Shown here: positions 1-8,379 of the stretch, piece after piece
Numbering within the stretch: the stretch's first letter is position 1
Layout: each line of letters starts with the position of its first letter
NCBI GenBank assembly: GCA_963735115.1
Contig: CAVTJR010000003.1
Location: forward strand, 1,116,001-1,180,000
Direction: 5' to 3'
DNA from: JAKACA01 sp963735115
GTDB lineage: Bacteria > Actinomycetota > Acidimicrobiia > Acidimicrobiales > Bog-793
Length of the DNA: 64,000 nt
The notes under the pieces: generated by a model
The model's database searches: none
What the model saw: only the letters and a program-made list of their open reading frames with translations
Told to the model about the DNA's origin: nothing
Program-made: the position numbers and the translations under genes

Positions 1-110
1 AACTGTGGAAGGACGGCGATCTGCAGAGCCGCCACGATCGACAACACCAGACCAGCCCGACCTGCGCGCCAGCGGGCGGCGCCAGCACAGGCAGGGTCGA
101 CTGATCGCAT
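1..110 (-). CDS. 5' end of an exported or membrane protein (truncated by window edge)
   Basis: Reading leftward from an ATG whose first base is 110, 36 codons stay open to the window edge. The peptide begins with a basic stretch (MRSVDPACAGAARWRAGRAG) followed by a hydrophobic run (LVLSIVAALQIAVL), which looks like a signal peptide or first membrane segment. A GGAGG lies about 12 nt upstream on the minus strand. It is divergent from the GAF-domain gene at 305. Only the start is visible, so no function can be given, and a chance open frame cannot be excluded. Confidence 0.45.
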   Translation of the reverse strand, partial: MRSVDPACAGAARWRAGRAGLVLSIVAALQIAVLPQ

Positions 111-292
111 TCTCGAGTGTTCCCTCCGCGTGAGCCAGCCCTTGCGAATACTCGGCAACCGTAGCTGGAGGGTCAGCCCATCGCTCTTGTCCACCGCTGG
201 TGCCCACGGCGCAACGACCGAGCGAGGGGAGAGGACGTGTCAACAAGCCGGGCCGAGCCCGCCTCTAGCCATGCCGGCTTCGCCTCCACCGA

Positions 293-298
293 TAGTCT
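293..298 (+). promoter_or_regulatory. -10 box TAGTCT of a leaderless start
   Basis: TAGTCT ends 6 nt before the GTG at 305, so transcription would begin at or next to the start codon. No convincing Shine-Dalgarno lies in front of that GTG. No clear -35 element was seen. Confidence 0.5.
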
Positions 299-304
299 CT
301 CAGC

Positions 305-1282
305 GTGGAGGCGGCACCGTTCGCGTCTGACGAGACCGGGCGGCTCTTCGCGTTGCAGGAGCTGCGGTTGTTGGACACAGCACCTGAGGCGCGGTTCGAC
401 CGCGTCGTGCAGCTGGCCGCTCGTCTCAGCGGCGCGCCGATCGGCATCATGAGCGTGGTCGCCGAGCGGCGGATCTTCTTCAAGTCGGCCTACGGTGCGA
501 AACCCGCCGGCATTTCACTCGGCCAGCCACCGCGCGAGTACTGGTTCTGCTCTCACATCGTCTCCTCCGGTCGTCCTCTCGTGGTGGCGAACGCCCGGGC
601 GGACGAGCGTTTCCGGGACATCACGTCCGTCGTGTCCGAGCCGGGGCTCGTCGCCTACGCCGGCGTCCCCATCCACGCTCCAGGCGGCGAGATCATCGGG
701 GCCCTCGCCGTGTTCGACATGGCGGAACGGCAATTCTCAGAGTCGGAGGTGGCGGTTCTCACCGACCTCGTCGCCCTCATCGAGGCGGAGCTGTCCCCTT
801 TGCCCTATGTCACGACGGACGCCCTCACGGGCGCCATGAACGCCCGCAGCTTCGAGCGGGTCGGCAACCGCATGCTGGCATTCAGCGATCGCCGTGCCCT
901 CGGCTCGGTCATGCTGCGGGCGGACGTGGCGGGTCTCGACCACGTCAACCGCACACTCGGTTCCGACGTGGGCGATCGCCTCCTCGCTGAGGCGGGCCAA
1001 ATGCTGCAGCACACGGTCCGCGGATCCGACTTGCTCGCACGTATCGACTCCGACGAGTTCGCCATCCTCCTCATCGGCGCCGACACCAACGCTGCCCGCC
1101 TCGTCATCGACCGCATCGTCGTGCATGCGCTCGAGTACAACCGCAGCTCGGGCAACCCCTACACCCTGGCCTTTCACCTCGGAGGCGCCGTGCACGTGCC
1201 GGGGGAGGCGGCCGACGTCGCCGGCCTCCTCGTCACGGCGGCGCCGCAACGGCAGGCCGCTCCCGGCGCCGCCATCGTCTGA
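305..1282 (+). CDS. GAF domain protein with degenerate GGDEF domain
   Basis: A 325-residue soluble protein with an N-terminal GAF sensor domain (about residues 15-155) and a C-terminal GGDEF-type domain (about 165-300). The GGDEF signature is degenerate: it reads SDEF at residues 249-252 (context RIDSDEFAILL), so diguanylate cyclase activity is doubtful and a binding or regulatory role is more likely (inference). The GTG at 305 is favoured by a TAGTCT box 6 nt upstream. A GTG at 237 has a better Shine-Dalgarno but is in another frame. The gene precedes the polyamine operon with a 167-nt gap and shows no obvious functional tie to it. Confidence 0.8.
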   Translation: MEAAPFASDETGRLFALQELRLLDTAPEARFDRVVQLAARLSGAPIGIMSVVAERRIFFKSAYGAKPAGISLGQPPREYWFCSHIVSSGRPLVVANARADERFRDITSVVSEPGLVAYAGVPIHAPGGEIIGALAVFDMAERQFSESEVAVLTDLVALIEAELSPLPYVTTDALTGAMNARSFERVGNRMLAFSDRRALGSVMLRADVAGLDHVNRTLGSDVGDRLLAEAGQMLQHTVRGSDLLARIDSDEFAILLIGADTNAARLVIDRIVVHALEYNRSSGNPYTLAFHLGGAVHVPGEAADVAGLLVTAAPQRQAAPGAAIV

Positions 1283-1449
1283 GGTAACGGGGGCGATGGC
1301 GCTTGCCGGCGTCGGCGAGCCGGCGCGCCGTTGCCCTCTCGGGGATCCGGCCCCGGCGTGGGCGCCCGCTCCCTCCAGGTTGCTTTCAGCGGACGCGGCG
1401 CTGTACGCGGCATGATCGCGAGAGCGCAGCGCCGATCGGAGGAGATCGA

Positions 1450-2814
1450 TTGAGGAAGGGCCCGGCTCGACTCAGCATTCACAACTTGGAAGGCCTCGTG
1501 GCCGAGGACGACGTCGATACCGTTCTCGTCGTCTTCACCGACATGCAGGGCCGCCTGCAGGGGAAGCGCTTCGACGCCCGCCACTTCCTCGGCGAGGTCG
1601 TCGAACACGCCACCGAAGGGTGCAGCTACCTGCTCGCCGTCGATGTCGACATGAACACCGTGGCGGGCTACGAGATGTCGTCCTGGGACACGGGCTACGG
1701 CGACTTCGTCATGCAGCCCGACCTGAAGACGATGCGGGCGATGCCCTGGCACGAAAAGACGGTGGTCTGCCAGGCCGATCTTCGCTGGGAGGACGGCGCC
1801 CCCGTGGCGGCCGCACCGCGGCAGATCTTGCTCGAGCAGGCTGCTCGACTGGCCGACCGAGGTTGGACCGGCCTCGCCGGCACCGAGCTCGAGTTCATCG
1901 TGTTCGAGAACTCCTATGAGGACGCCTGGGACCGCGGCTACCGCGGCCTCACCCCGGCCAACCGCTACAACGTCGACTACTCGATCCTCGGCACGTCTCG
2001 CCTCGAGCCCCTCCTCGGCCGCATCAGGCGGGAGATGACCGATGCCGGCATGTGGGTGGAGTCGGTGAAGGGGGAGTGCAACCTCGGTCAACACGAGATC
2101 GCCTTCCGGTACGACGAGCTCATCCCGAAGGCCGACGAGCACGCCTTGTTCAAGACGGGCACGAAGGAGATCGCCTCACAGGAGGGGTGCTCCATCACTT
2201 TCATGGCCAAGTACAACGAGCGAGAAGGCAACAGCTGCCACATCCACGTCTCGCTCCGCGACGCCGACGGCGTCCCGCTGTTCGCCGGCGCCGGCAAGCA
2301 CGGCATGTCGGAGCTCTTCGAGCAGTTCCTCGCCGGCATGCTCGCCTGCACGGGCGACCTCACGCTGCTGCTCGCCCCCAACATCAACAGCTACAAGCGT
2401 TTCGCCGACGGCTCCTTCGCTCCTACGGCGCTCGCCTGGGGCCGGGACAACCGGACGTGCTCGTTCCGCGTCGTCGGCCACGGTGAGGCGATCCGGGTCG
2501 AGTGCCGCGTGCCAGGCGGCGACGTCAACCCCTACCTCGCCATCGCCGCTCTTGTCGCCGGCGGCGTGCACGGGGTCGACAACGCCCTCGTGCTCGAGCC
2601 GGAGTTCGTCGGCAATGCCTACACCTCGGCGGCTCCCCGGCTGCCGAAGACGATGCGGGAGGCGGCGGATCGTTTCGCTGCCAGTGCCATCGCCCGCGAG
2701 GCCTTCGGCCAGCGCGTCGTCGAGCACTACGCGAACATGGCAGAGGTGGAGATGGCCAACTTCGGCTCGAGCGTGACGGACTGGGAGCGCTATCGCTCGT
2801 TCGAGCGGATGTGA
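1450..2814 (+). CDS. Glutamine synthetase family protein, probable gamma-glutamyl-polyamine synthetase
   Basis: A 454-residue protein of the glutamine synthetase fold. The N-terminal beta-grasp carries FTDMQGRLQGKRFD, and the catalytic domain shows GTELEFIVFE, GNSCHIHVSL and NSYKRFADGSFAPT. Family members of this length include PuuA and GlnA3-type ligases, which join glutamate to putrescine or other amines using ATP. The next genes encode an aldehyde dehydrogenase, an SDR and a PuuD-like hydrolase, so a gamma-glutamyl-polyamine route is the best reading (inference). The TTG at 1450 is chosen because GGAGGAG sits 5 nt upstream and the conserved N-terminus begins just after it; the open frame extends further upstream without homologous sequence. 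Confidence 0.85.
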   Translation: MRKGPARLSIHNLEGLVAEDDVDTVLVVFTDMQGRLQGKRFDARHFLGEVVEHATEGCSYLLAVDVDMNTVAGYEMSSWDTGYGDFVMQPDLKTMRAMPWHEKTVVCQADLRWEDGAPVAAAPRQILLEQAARLADRGWTGLAGTELEFIVFENSYEDAWDRGYRGLTPANRYNVDYSILGTSRLEPLLGRIRREMTDAGMWVESVKGECNLGQHEIAFRYDELIPKADEHALFKTGTKEIASQEGCSITFMAKYNEREGNSCHIHVSLRDADGVPLFAGAGKHGMSELFEQFLAGMLACTGDLTLLLAPNINSYKRFADGSFAPTALAWGRDNRTCSFRVVGHGEAIRVECRVPGGDVNPYLAIAALVAGGVHGVDNALVLEPEFVGNAYTSAAPRLPKTMREAADRFAASAIAREAFGQRVVEHYANMAEVEMANFGSSVTDWERYRSFERM

Positions 2815-2824
2815 GGGCCGTGTC

Positions 2825-4192
2825 GTGAGCATCACCCGTGACGTCGTCAACCCGTCCGACGAACAGATCATCGCCCATATCAGCCTCTTCGAGCTCGAAG
2901 AAGCCGACGCAGCCATCGCACGCGCCGCCGTCGCCCAGAAGGGCTGGGCCGCACTCGCTCCGGGGGATCGCGCCCGGCTGCTGCGGCGAGCGGCCGACGC
3001 TGTGGACGGCGCCCGCGAGGAGCTTGCCCTCCTCGAGGTCCGAAACTCCGGTCACACGATCTCGAACGCCCGCTGGGAGGCGGGCAACGTCCGCGACGTG
3101 CTCGCTTACTACTCCGGGGCACCCGAGCGCCTGTTCGGCCGGCAGATTCCTGTCGGGGGCGGCGTCGACGTCACCTTCCGGGAGCCGCTCGGCGTCGTCG
3201 GCGTCATCGTTCCCTGGAATTTCCCCATGCCCATCGCCTCCTGGGGGTTCGCACCGGCATTGGCAGCCGGCAATGCCGTCGTCCTGAAGCCGGCCGATCT
3301 GACGCCGCTGACGGCCATCCGGATCGGCGAGCTTCTCCTCGAGGCCGGTATCCCCGAGGGCGTCTTCCAGGTGCTGCCTGGCCGGGGGAGCGTGGTCGGA
3401 TGGCGCTTCGTCACGCACCCGCTCGTCCGCAAGGTGTGCTTCACGGGCTCGACCGAGGTGGGCAAGCGCATCATGGCCGGCTGTGCCGAGCAGATGAAGC
3501 GCGTCACCCTCGAGCTCGGCGGCAAGAGCGCCAACGTCGTCTTCGCCGATGCCGACCTCGAGCGAGCGGCCGCCACGGCACCGGCGTCCGTCTTCGACAA
3601 CGCCGGGCAAGATTGCTGCTCCCGATCCCGGCTCCTCGTGGAGGCGAGCGTGCACGATCGCTTCCTCGAGCTGCTCGAGCCGGCCGTGCGAAACTTCCGC
3701 GTGCTCGATCCCAGCGACGAGACGAGCGAGATGGGCCCGCTCATCAGCGCCGAGCAGCGCGCGGCGGTAGCGGCATACGTCCCCGAGGGCGCCCCCGTGG
3801 CCTTCGCGGGCACGGCGCCGTCCGGTCCGGGGTACTGGTTCCCACCCACGGTGCTCGCCCCCGTGGCGCGGGATTCGGCCGCCTTCCGGGAGGAGATCTT
3901 TGGGCCCGTCCTGGCGGTGATGCCCTTTGAGGACGAAGCCGATGCCATCGAGATCGCCAATGACACGCCCTACGGGCTGTCGGGCTCGATCTGGACGCGA
4001 GACATCGCCAAGGCCTTCCGAGTTGCCCGCGGGATCGAGACGGGCGCCCTCTCGGTGAACTCGCACTCCTCCGTGCGCTACTGGACACCCTTCGGCGGCT
4101 TCAAGCAGTCTGGACTCGGCCGCGAGCTCGGACCCGACGCCCTCGACGGGTTCACCGAGGTGAAGAACGTCTTCATCGCCACGGCTGACTGA
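2825..4192 (+). CDS. Aldehyde dehydrogenase (NAD(P)+-dependent)
   Basis: A 455-residue ALDH-superfamily enzyme. The general-base glutamate is E230 (VTLELGGKSANVVF) and the nucleophile is C264 (AGQDCCSRSR); their 34-residue spacing matches the family. The cofactor-binding PWNFPM and FTGSTEVG motifs are present. In context it probably oxidises gamma-glutamyl-aminobutyraldehyde, the PuuC step of polyamine catabolism, but substrate cannot be read from sequence. The GTG start is 10 nt after the ligase stop, with GTGAGGG 7 nt upstream, so it belongs to the same operon. Confidence 0.9.
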   Translation: MSITRDVVNPSDEQIIAHISLFELEEADAAIARAAVAQKGWAALAPGDRARLLRRAADAVDGAREELALLEVRNSGHTISNARWEAGNVRDVLAYYSGAPERLFGRQIPVGGGVDVTFREPLGVVGVIVPWNFPMPIASWGFAPALAAGNAVVLKPADLTPLTAIRIGELLLEAGIPEGVFQVLPGRGSVVGWRFVTHPLVRKVCFTGSTEVGKRIMAGCAEQMKRVTLELGGKSANVVFADADLERAAATAPASVFDNAGQDCCSRSRLLVEASVHDRFLELLEPAVRNFRVLDPSDETSEMGPLISAEQRAAVAAYVPEGAPVAFAGTAPSGPGYWFPPTVLAPVARDSAAFREEIFGPVLAVMPFEDEADAIEIANDTPYGLSGSIWTRDIAKAFRVARGIETGALSVNSHSSVRYWTPFGGFKQSGLGRELGPDALDGFTEVKNVFIATAD

Positions 4193-4257
4193 CCCGACCG
4201 GTCGGGCCGAGGGGCGGCGGCACACTCGCGGATCACGACGACAAGGAGCCAGGCACA

Positions 4258-5022
4258 ATGGGACGCCTCGACGGCAAGGTTGCAGTCATCACGGGAGCCG
4301 CCAGCGGCATCGGCAAGGCGAGCGCCAAGCGCTTTGCCGCCGAGGGGGCCAGCGTTGTCGTCGTTGACCTGGTCGACGAGCCGGGCGAGTCCCTCGCAGC
4401 CGAGATCGGCGGTCTCTACATCCATGCCGACGTCACCGATGCGGGTGAGGTCGAGGCCATGTACGACGCCGCCATCGAGCGGTTCGGCACCCTCGACGTC
4501 TGCTTCAACAACGCCGGCATCTCCCCGCCCGACGACGACTCCATCCTCGAGACAGGGATCGAGGCGTGGAACCGGGTTCAGCAGGTCAACCTGACGAGCG
4601 TCTTCCTCTGTTGCAAGGCTGGCATCGCCCGACTGCTCGAGCATGGGGGCGGCAGCGTCATCAATACGGCCTCCTTCGTCGCCATCCTCGGGGCGGCCAC
4701 CTCGCAGATCTCCTACTCGGCCTCGAAGGGCGGAGTGCTCTCGATGTCGCGAGAGCTCGGCGTGCAGTTCGCCCGCCAGGGGGTGCGGGTGAACGCCCTC
4801 TGCCCCGGGCCGGTCAACACGCCCCTACTGCAGGAGCTGTTCGCCAAGGATCCGGAGCGGGCCGCCCGCAGGCTCGTGCACGTCCCGATGGGTCGCTTCG
4901 GCGAGCCGGAGGAGATCGCGGCGGCGGCTGCCTTCCTCGCCTCCGACGACGCCTCGTTCATCACCGCCGCCACCTTCCTCGTCGACGGCGGCATCTCCGC
5001 CGCCTACGTCACGCCCCTGTGA
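4258..5022 (+). CDS. Short-chain dehydrogenase/reductase (FabG-like)
   Basis: A 254-residue classical SDR: TGAASGIG cofactor motif near residues 12-19, NNAG, a catalytic Ser in NTASF, and Y153-x3-K157 (YSASK). AAGGAG lies upstream of the ATG. It sits between the aldehyde dehydrogenase and the PuuD-like hydrolase, 65 nt after the former and overlapping the latter by 4 nt. The standard Puu pathway needs no SDR, so its substrate is unclear. It could act on the same aldehyde or on a downstream hydroxy acid such as gamma-hydroxybutyrate (inference only). Confidence 0.85.
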   Translation: MGRLDGKVAVITGAASGIGKASAKRFAAEGASVVVVDLVDEPGESLAAEIGGLYIHADVTDAGEVEAMYDAAIERFGTLDVCFNNAGISPPDDDSILETGIEAWNRVQQVNLTSVFLCCKAGIARLLEHGGGSVINTASFVAILGAATSQISYSASKGGVLSMSRELGVQFARQGVRVNALCPGPVNTPLLQELFAKDPERAARRLVHVPMGRFGEPEEIAAAAAFLASDDASFITAATFLVDGGISAAYVTPL

Positions 5023-5744
5023 GCGCCCGGCCGATCATCGGGATCACGGCCTACGAGGAACAGGCCCGCTGGAACCAGTGGGACAAGCGCGCCAGCCTGC
5101 TGCCGGCGAGCTACGTGCACTCGGTCGAGGCCGCCGGAGGTCTTGCGATGCTCATCCCGGTTCAGGAGCTCTCGGTCGAGGACGCCCGGCGGCTGCTCTC
5201 GCGCCTCGACGGCGTCGTCCTCTCCGGCGGCCCGGACGTCGACCCGGGGCGCTACGGCGCCGACGCCCACGCCGCCACGAGCGTGCCGCGGAGCGAGCGG
5301 GACGAGCTCGAGGCGACCCTCGTCGAGGCTGCGCGGCGTGAGCAGCTGCCGACGCTGGCGATCTGTCGGGGCCTGCAGGTCCTGAACGTCGCCCGCGGGG
5401 GCACGCTCCTACAGCACCTGCCCGACGTGGTGGGGGACGCCAGCCATGCTCCGGTCGCCAACGATCACGGCCTTCACGACGTGCGCGTGCAACCGGGGAC
5501 GCTGCTGGCCAAGGCCGTCGGCTGGGAGCGCTCGGGCGTGCCGACGGCGCACCATCAAGCCATCGACCGGCTGGGCGAGGGCCTCGTGGCTTCCGCCTGG
5601 GCGGACGACGGGACGATCGAGGGCGTGGAGGACCCCTCCATCCCGTTCCTCCTCGGGGTGCAGTGGCATCCGGAAGCGGGCGACGATCTCAGCCTGTTCC
5701 ATGCCTTGGTCGACAGTGCGATGTCCAGGTCACACGTCGTCTGA
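5019..5744 (+). CDS. Gamma-glutamyl-gamma-aminobutyrate hydrolase family protein (PuuD-like)
   Basis: A 241-residue class I glutamine-amidotransferase-like hydrolase. The nucleophile elbow is ICRG with C116, and the His-Glu pair is H217/E219 (QWHPE). SGGPDVDP and TAHHQAID are typical of the PuuD/peptidase C26 group, which releases glutamate from gamma-glutamyl-GABA. The GTG start overlaps the SDR stop codon (GTGA), implying translational coupling, although a longer open frame runs upstream. It closes the four-gene operon and strengthens the polyamine-degradation reading. Confidence 0.87.
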   Translation: MSARPIIGITAYEEQARWNQWDKRASLLPASYVHSVEAAGGLAMLIPVQELSVEDARRLLSRLDGVVLSGGPDVDPGRYGADAHAATSVPRSERDELEATLVEAARREQLPTLAICRGLQVLNVARGGTLLQHLPDVVGDASHAPVANDHGLHDVRVQPGTLLAKAVGWERSGVPTAHHQAIDRLGEGLVASAWADDGTIEGVEDPSIPFLLGVQWHPEAGDDLSLFHALVDSAMSRSHVV

Positions 5745-5780
5745 GTCGTTCCGCCTCCGCCGGCGTCAGTGCTGCCGGCG

Positions 5781-6962
5781 TCAGCGCTTGAAGTCGACTT
5801 CTGGAGCCGCTTCGATCTCCTCTCGCAGGGCGTTGAGTGCGGCGATGCAGCGCCCTCGTACGATCTCCCAGGTCGAGCCCCACTCGGCTGTCGGCAGGAC
5901 GATGCCGAGGCGTCGCATGGCGCGGCGTCCCTTCGCCTCGGCATCGCCGCCGTTTTGGCGGGCCGCCCGGAGATGCAGCAACGCCCGCAGGTCCTCGATG
6001 GCGGCGCCGGCACGATCGGCGGCCTCGCTGGCGAGCTTGCTCGTCACGTAGGCCTGCAGGTCCGCGAGGTCGGTCTTGTCACCCGGGAACTTCGCCTGAC
6101 CGATGATGCTGCACAGGGCACACATGCGGGAGTCGAACTCGTCAGAGCCATCGCAGCCGAGGGCCAGTTTCGCGGCCGACTCCACGTTGTGAGCCCTCCC
6201 GAAGAGCGGCCCTGTGGAGCGCAGCTCCCAGACCACGTTCAGGTAGTCGATCGCCTCGGGAAGCGCCAGAGCGGAAGGATTGGCGACTCTCGCCGGCGCT
6301 GGCGGCGAGATCTGATCGAGGAGGTGATCGAGGTACTCCTCTACCGCGGTGACCCCTGCGTATCGTCGGAGCCCGGTCGAAAGGGTCATCACCCAATGTG
6401 GGCTGGGCGGCCGCTCACGTTGCAGACGGCACAGCCAGGTCGATGGCTCGGTATCGACCTGGGAGAGGATGAACTCGAGGGTGTCAACAGAAAGCGTCAT
6501 CTGGTGCTTTCGCCAGAACGCCGCCAGTAGTTCATCGGACCTGATGGCCGTGGGCACCACCTCGGTCGGCGACGGCCGGATGGATCGCTCGGCCTCCACG
6601 AGGCAAGCGAGCGCTCTCAAGAAGATCTCCACCTTCGGGGCCCACTCGGGAAGTTGGACGAGACCGGCGACCGTGAGGTACACCCGGTCGTCCGGCCGAG
6701 GGCTGAGAGATCCTGTTGCCACGCGAAACCACCCGTAGTGAGCGACTCCGAAGGTGACCCGCGGGCAGGTGAGCATCACCTCGGTGGCGTCCAGACCGCC
6801 GCCCTCGTAGAGCACCTGCTCGACGTACTGAAAGAAGGGCCATTGGTGACCCTCGGCGATCTCGCGACCGTGAGCGACCACCTCGAGGAGCTGGCGCTGG
6901 TTGGAGTTCGGAGGTCCGAGCAAGGAGTGAGCCGGCTGCGGCGTCTCGACCTCTTTTGACAT
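5781..6962 (-). CDS. Conserved-looking protein of unknown function
   Basis: A 393-residue soluble protein with no domain I recognise and no signal peptide or membrane segment. The ATG at 6962 is supported by GGAGG 8 nt upstream; the longer open frame to 7196 runs into repeat DNA. The N-terminal half is mixed alpha/beta (YGWFRVATGSL, VYLTVAGLVQLPEW). Residues about 230-393 are mostly helical, with two Cys in MCALCSIIGQAKF. It is transcribed toward the polyamine operon (convergent) and stands alone. The coding frame is convincing, but function cannot be assigned. Confidence 0.7.
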   Translation of the reverse strand: MSKEVETPQPAHSLLGPPNSNQRQLLEVVAHGREIAEGHQWPFFQYVEQVLYEGGGLDATEVMLTCPRVTFGVAHYGWFRVATGSLSPRPDDRVYLTVAGLVQLPEWAPKVEIFLRALACLVEAERSIRPSPTEVVPTAIRSDELLAAFWRKHQMTLSVDTLEFILSQVDTEPSTWLCRLQRERPPSPHWVMTLSTGLRRYAGVTAVEEYLDHLLDQISPPAPARVANPSALALPEAIDYLNVVWELRSTGPLFGRAHNVESAAKLALGCDGSDEFDSRMCALCSIIGQAKFPGDKTDLADLQAYVTSKLASEAADRAGAAIEDLRALLHLRAARQNGGDAEAKGRRAMRRLGIVLPTAEWGSTWEIVRGRCIAALNALREEIEAAPEVDFKR

Positions 6963-7449
6963 CTCGGTCGCCTCCCAGCTACCGGCTGAGGGCTTCGCTG
7001 ACGTCTTGCACGCCCACCGACGATACGCAGTCCGAGCGCTGACGGGAGGCTTACGCGAATCGGAATCGCCCGGCCATCGCCGGACGGCATCCGGACCGTC
7101 CTCCCGGAGGGTGAAGGCGAGTCGAGGTGTGAGGGAGGCTCTCGAGCACTGCGGCTGCGGGCGTCGGGATGAACTGTGTGCGAAGAGCGACCGCATGCGG
7201 GCTGTACAGGCGGCTCAGGCGGAAGGTTCGAGCCGTGCGAGCATTCGGCCGCGAACTGTGTGCGAAGAGCGACTGCATGCGGGCTGTGCAGGCGGCTCAG
7301 GCGGAAGGTTCGAGCCGTGCGAGCATTCGGCTACGAACGGTCTGCCAAGAGAGTCGGGACCGAACCGGGGCCGGCACGGGAGCCGTGGGCGCGCAAGTCC
7401 GCCCGAAACGAGCGACCGGCGCCGTCAGCGTCCCGGACTGACGCGACCG
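6963..7449. other. Long non-coding gap with direct repeats
   Basis: About 490 bases between the orphan minus-strand gene and pgsA. Several overlapping open frames exist on both strands, but none has protein-like composition or a convincing start. The gap holds a two-copy 82-bp tandem repeat. No tRNA or hairpin terminator was recognised. Confidence 0.6.
7171..7334. repeat. 82-bp tandem direct repeat, two copies
   Basis: Copies start at 7171 and 7253 (shared starts GAACTGTGTGCGAAGAGCGA) and remain nearly identical through GAGCATTCGG at 7239-7248 and 7321-7330. Only a few substitutions separate them. The 82-bp period is not a multiple of three, so the repeat does not encode a repeated peptide in one frame. 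It lies in the gap upstream of pgsA. Confidence 0.85.
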
Positions 7450-7455
7450 TAGACT
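7450..7455 (+). promoter_or_regulatory. -10 box TAGACT of leaderless pgsA
   Basis: TAGACT ends 6 nt before the GTG at 7462. No Shine-Dalgarno precedes the GTG. Confidence 0.55.
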
Positions 7456-7461
7456 CCGATC

Positions 7462-8277
7462 GTGGGGTCGGAGACTGCAGCAGACGGTGCGGCCGACACC
7501 GCTGCCACCGGGGGCACGCTAGGCACCGGAGGCACGCTAGGCACGGGGGCCACGGCGGGCACCGAGGTCACGGCGGGCACCCCCGCCGCGGCGACGGCAC
7601 ACGCCGCGCCCACGGCACACGCCGCGCCCACGGCACACGCCGCGCCCACGGCGCCTGCCGCTGGCGGGGCAGGCACGGTGGACGACTCGGGACTCGACCG
7701 CATCTGGACCGTCCCGAACCTGCTCTCGGTCGGCCGCCTCGCACTCGTCGGGATCTTCCTCTGGCTGCTCTTCGGTGAGCACGAGCGGATCGCCGCCACG
7801 GTGGTGCTCATGGTCACCGGCACGACGGACTTTCTCGATGGGTACGTTGCCCGCCGGCTGCACCAGGTGACGACACTGGGCAAGGTGCTCGACCCGACGG
7901 CGGACCGCATCGTGCTCGGAGCCGGTGTGATCGCCATTGCCGCCTACGGCGCCGTGCCCTGGTGGCTCGCCGGTGTCGTCCTCGGTCGCGAGGTGGTCGT
8001 CTCCGCCGCGGTTCTAGCCCTGGCGGCCATCGGCGCCCGCCGCATCGATGTTCTCTGGGTCGGGAAGGCGGGCACGTTCGGACTCATGGGATGCTTCCCG
8101 CTCTTTCTGCTGGGCGACTCGGCGGCCCGTTGGGCCCGCGACGTCCGTGATGTCACCTGGGTGCTCCTCGTGCCGGCGCTCGCCTTCAGCCTGACAGCAG
8201 CTCTGGCCTACATCCCCCTCGCCCGCCGTGCCCTCGCGGAACGCAGCGCTCCACCGACCGGCGTGGCGGCGTCATGA
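7462..8277 (+). CDS. pgsA: CDP-alcohol phosphatidyltransferase (PgsA-like)
   Basis: A 271-residue integral membrane enzyme. The full CDP-alcohol phosphotransferase signature is present: D123-x2-D126-G127-x2-A130-R131-x8-G140-x3-D144-x3-D148. Several hydrophobic segments follow. Such enzymes condense CDP-diacylglycerol with an alcohol, for example glycerol-3-phosphate or an inositol phosphate; the acceptor is not readable here. The first 75 residues are an unusual low-complexity Gly/Thr/Ala extension with repeats (TLGTGG, AHAAPT three times). Mycobacterial pgsA2 holds the equivalent position upstream of gcvH-garA. Confidence 0.85.
   Translation: MGSETAADGAADTAATGGTLGTGGTLGTGATAGTEVTAGTPAAATAHAAPTAHAAPTAHAAPTAPAAGGAGTVDDSGLDRIWTVPNLLSVGRLALVGIFLWLLFGEHERIAATVVLMVTGTTDFLDGYVARRLHQVTTLGKVLDPTADRIVLGAGVIAIAAYGAVPWWLAGVVLGREVVVSAAVLALAAIGARRIDVLWVGKAGTFGLMGCFPLFLLGDSAARWARDVRDVTWVLLVPALAFSLTAALAYIPLARRALAERSAPPTGVAAS
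7594..7647 (+). repeat. 18-bp tandem repeat inside pgsA, three copies
   Basis: Units begin at 7594, 7612 and 7630 and read ACGGCACACGCCGCGCCC. They encode TAHAAP three times in the low-complexity N-terminal extension. The 18-bp period keeps the frame, so copy number could change without breaking the protein. Confidence 0.85.
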
Positions 8278-8378
8278 TGGAAGCCCTGACATGGAAGCCC
8301 CTGACATCGAAGCCCCTGACATCGAAGCCCCTGACATCGAAGCCCCTGACATCGACGCCCCTGACATGGAAGCCCTGA
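8274..8378 (+). CDS. Repeat-encoded 34-aa mini-ORF linking pgsA and the mannosyl-nucleotide gene
   Basis: The ATG at 8274 overlaps the pgsA stop (ATGA) and the TGA at 8376-8378 lies 1 nt before the ATG of the next gene. The peptide is MMEA followed by LTWKP, LTSKP three times, LTSTP and LTWKP. It is encoded entirely by a 15-bp minisatellite whose period keeps the frame. No homology is recognised. It may only serve translational coupling between the flanking genes, or may be non-functional. Confidence 0.4.
   Translation: MMEALTWKPLTSKPLTSKPLTSKPLTSTPLTWKP
8286..8375. repeat. 15-bp minisatellite, six copies
   Basis: Units start at 8286, 8301, 8316, 8331, 8346 and 8361. The core is CTGACATCGAAGCCC; the first and last units read CTGACATGGAAGCCC and the fifth has one substitution. 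The array fills the gap between pgsA and the next start codon, and its last GGAAG is the only Shine-Dalgarno-like sequence for the ATG at 8380. Confidence 0.95.
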
Positions 8379-8379
8379 G

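Noticed and set aside
237..452. 71-codon ORF with a good Shine-Dalgarno (GTG 237)
   Set aside because: It runs in another frame over the GAF gene, has no protein-like composition after codon 25, and the GAF gene has its own leaderless start at 305.
2525..4258. 577-codon minus-strand ORF opposite the aldehyde dehydrogenase
   Set aside because: Antisense shadow typical of high-GC DNA; the plus strand encodes a clear ALDH with catalytic residues.
7225..7245. GGTTCGAGCC in the 82-bp repeat, resembling a tRNA T-loop
   Set aside because: No acceptor stem, anticodon arm or CCA-side pairing can be formed around it in either copy.
7594..8375. Possible CRISPR array from regularly spaced repeats
   Set aside because: The repeats are 15 and 18 bp and directly adjacent, without spacers, and no cas genes are present.
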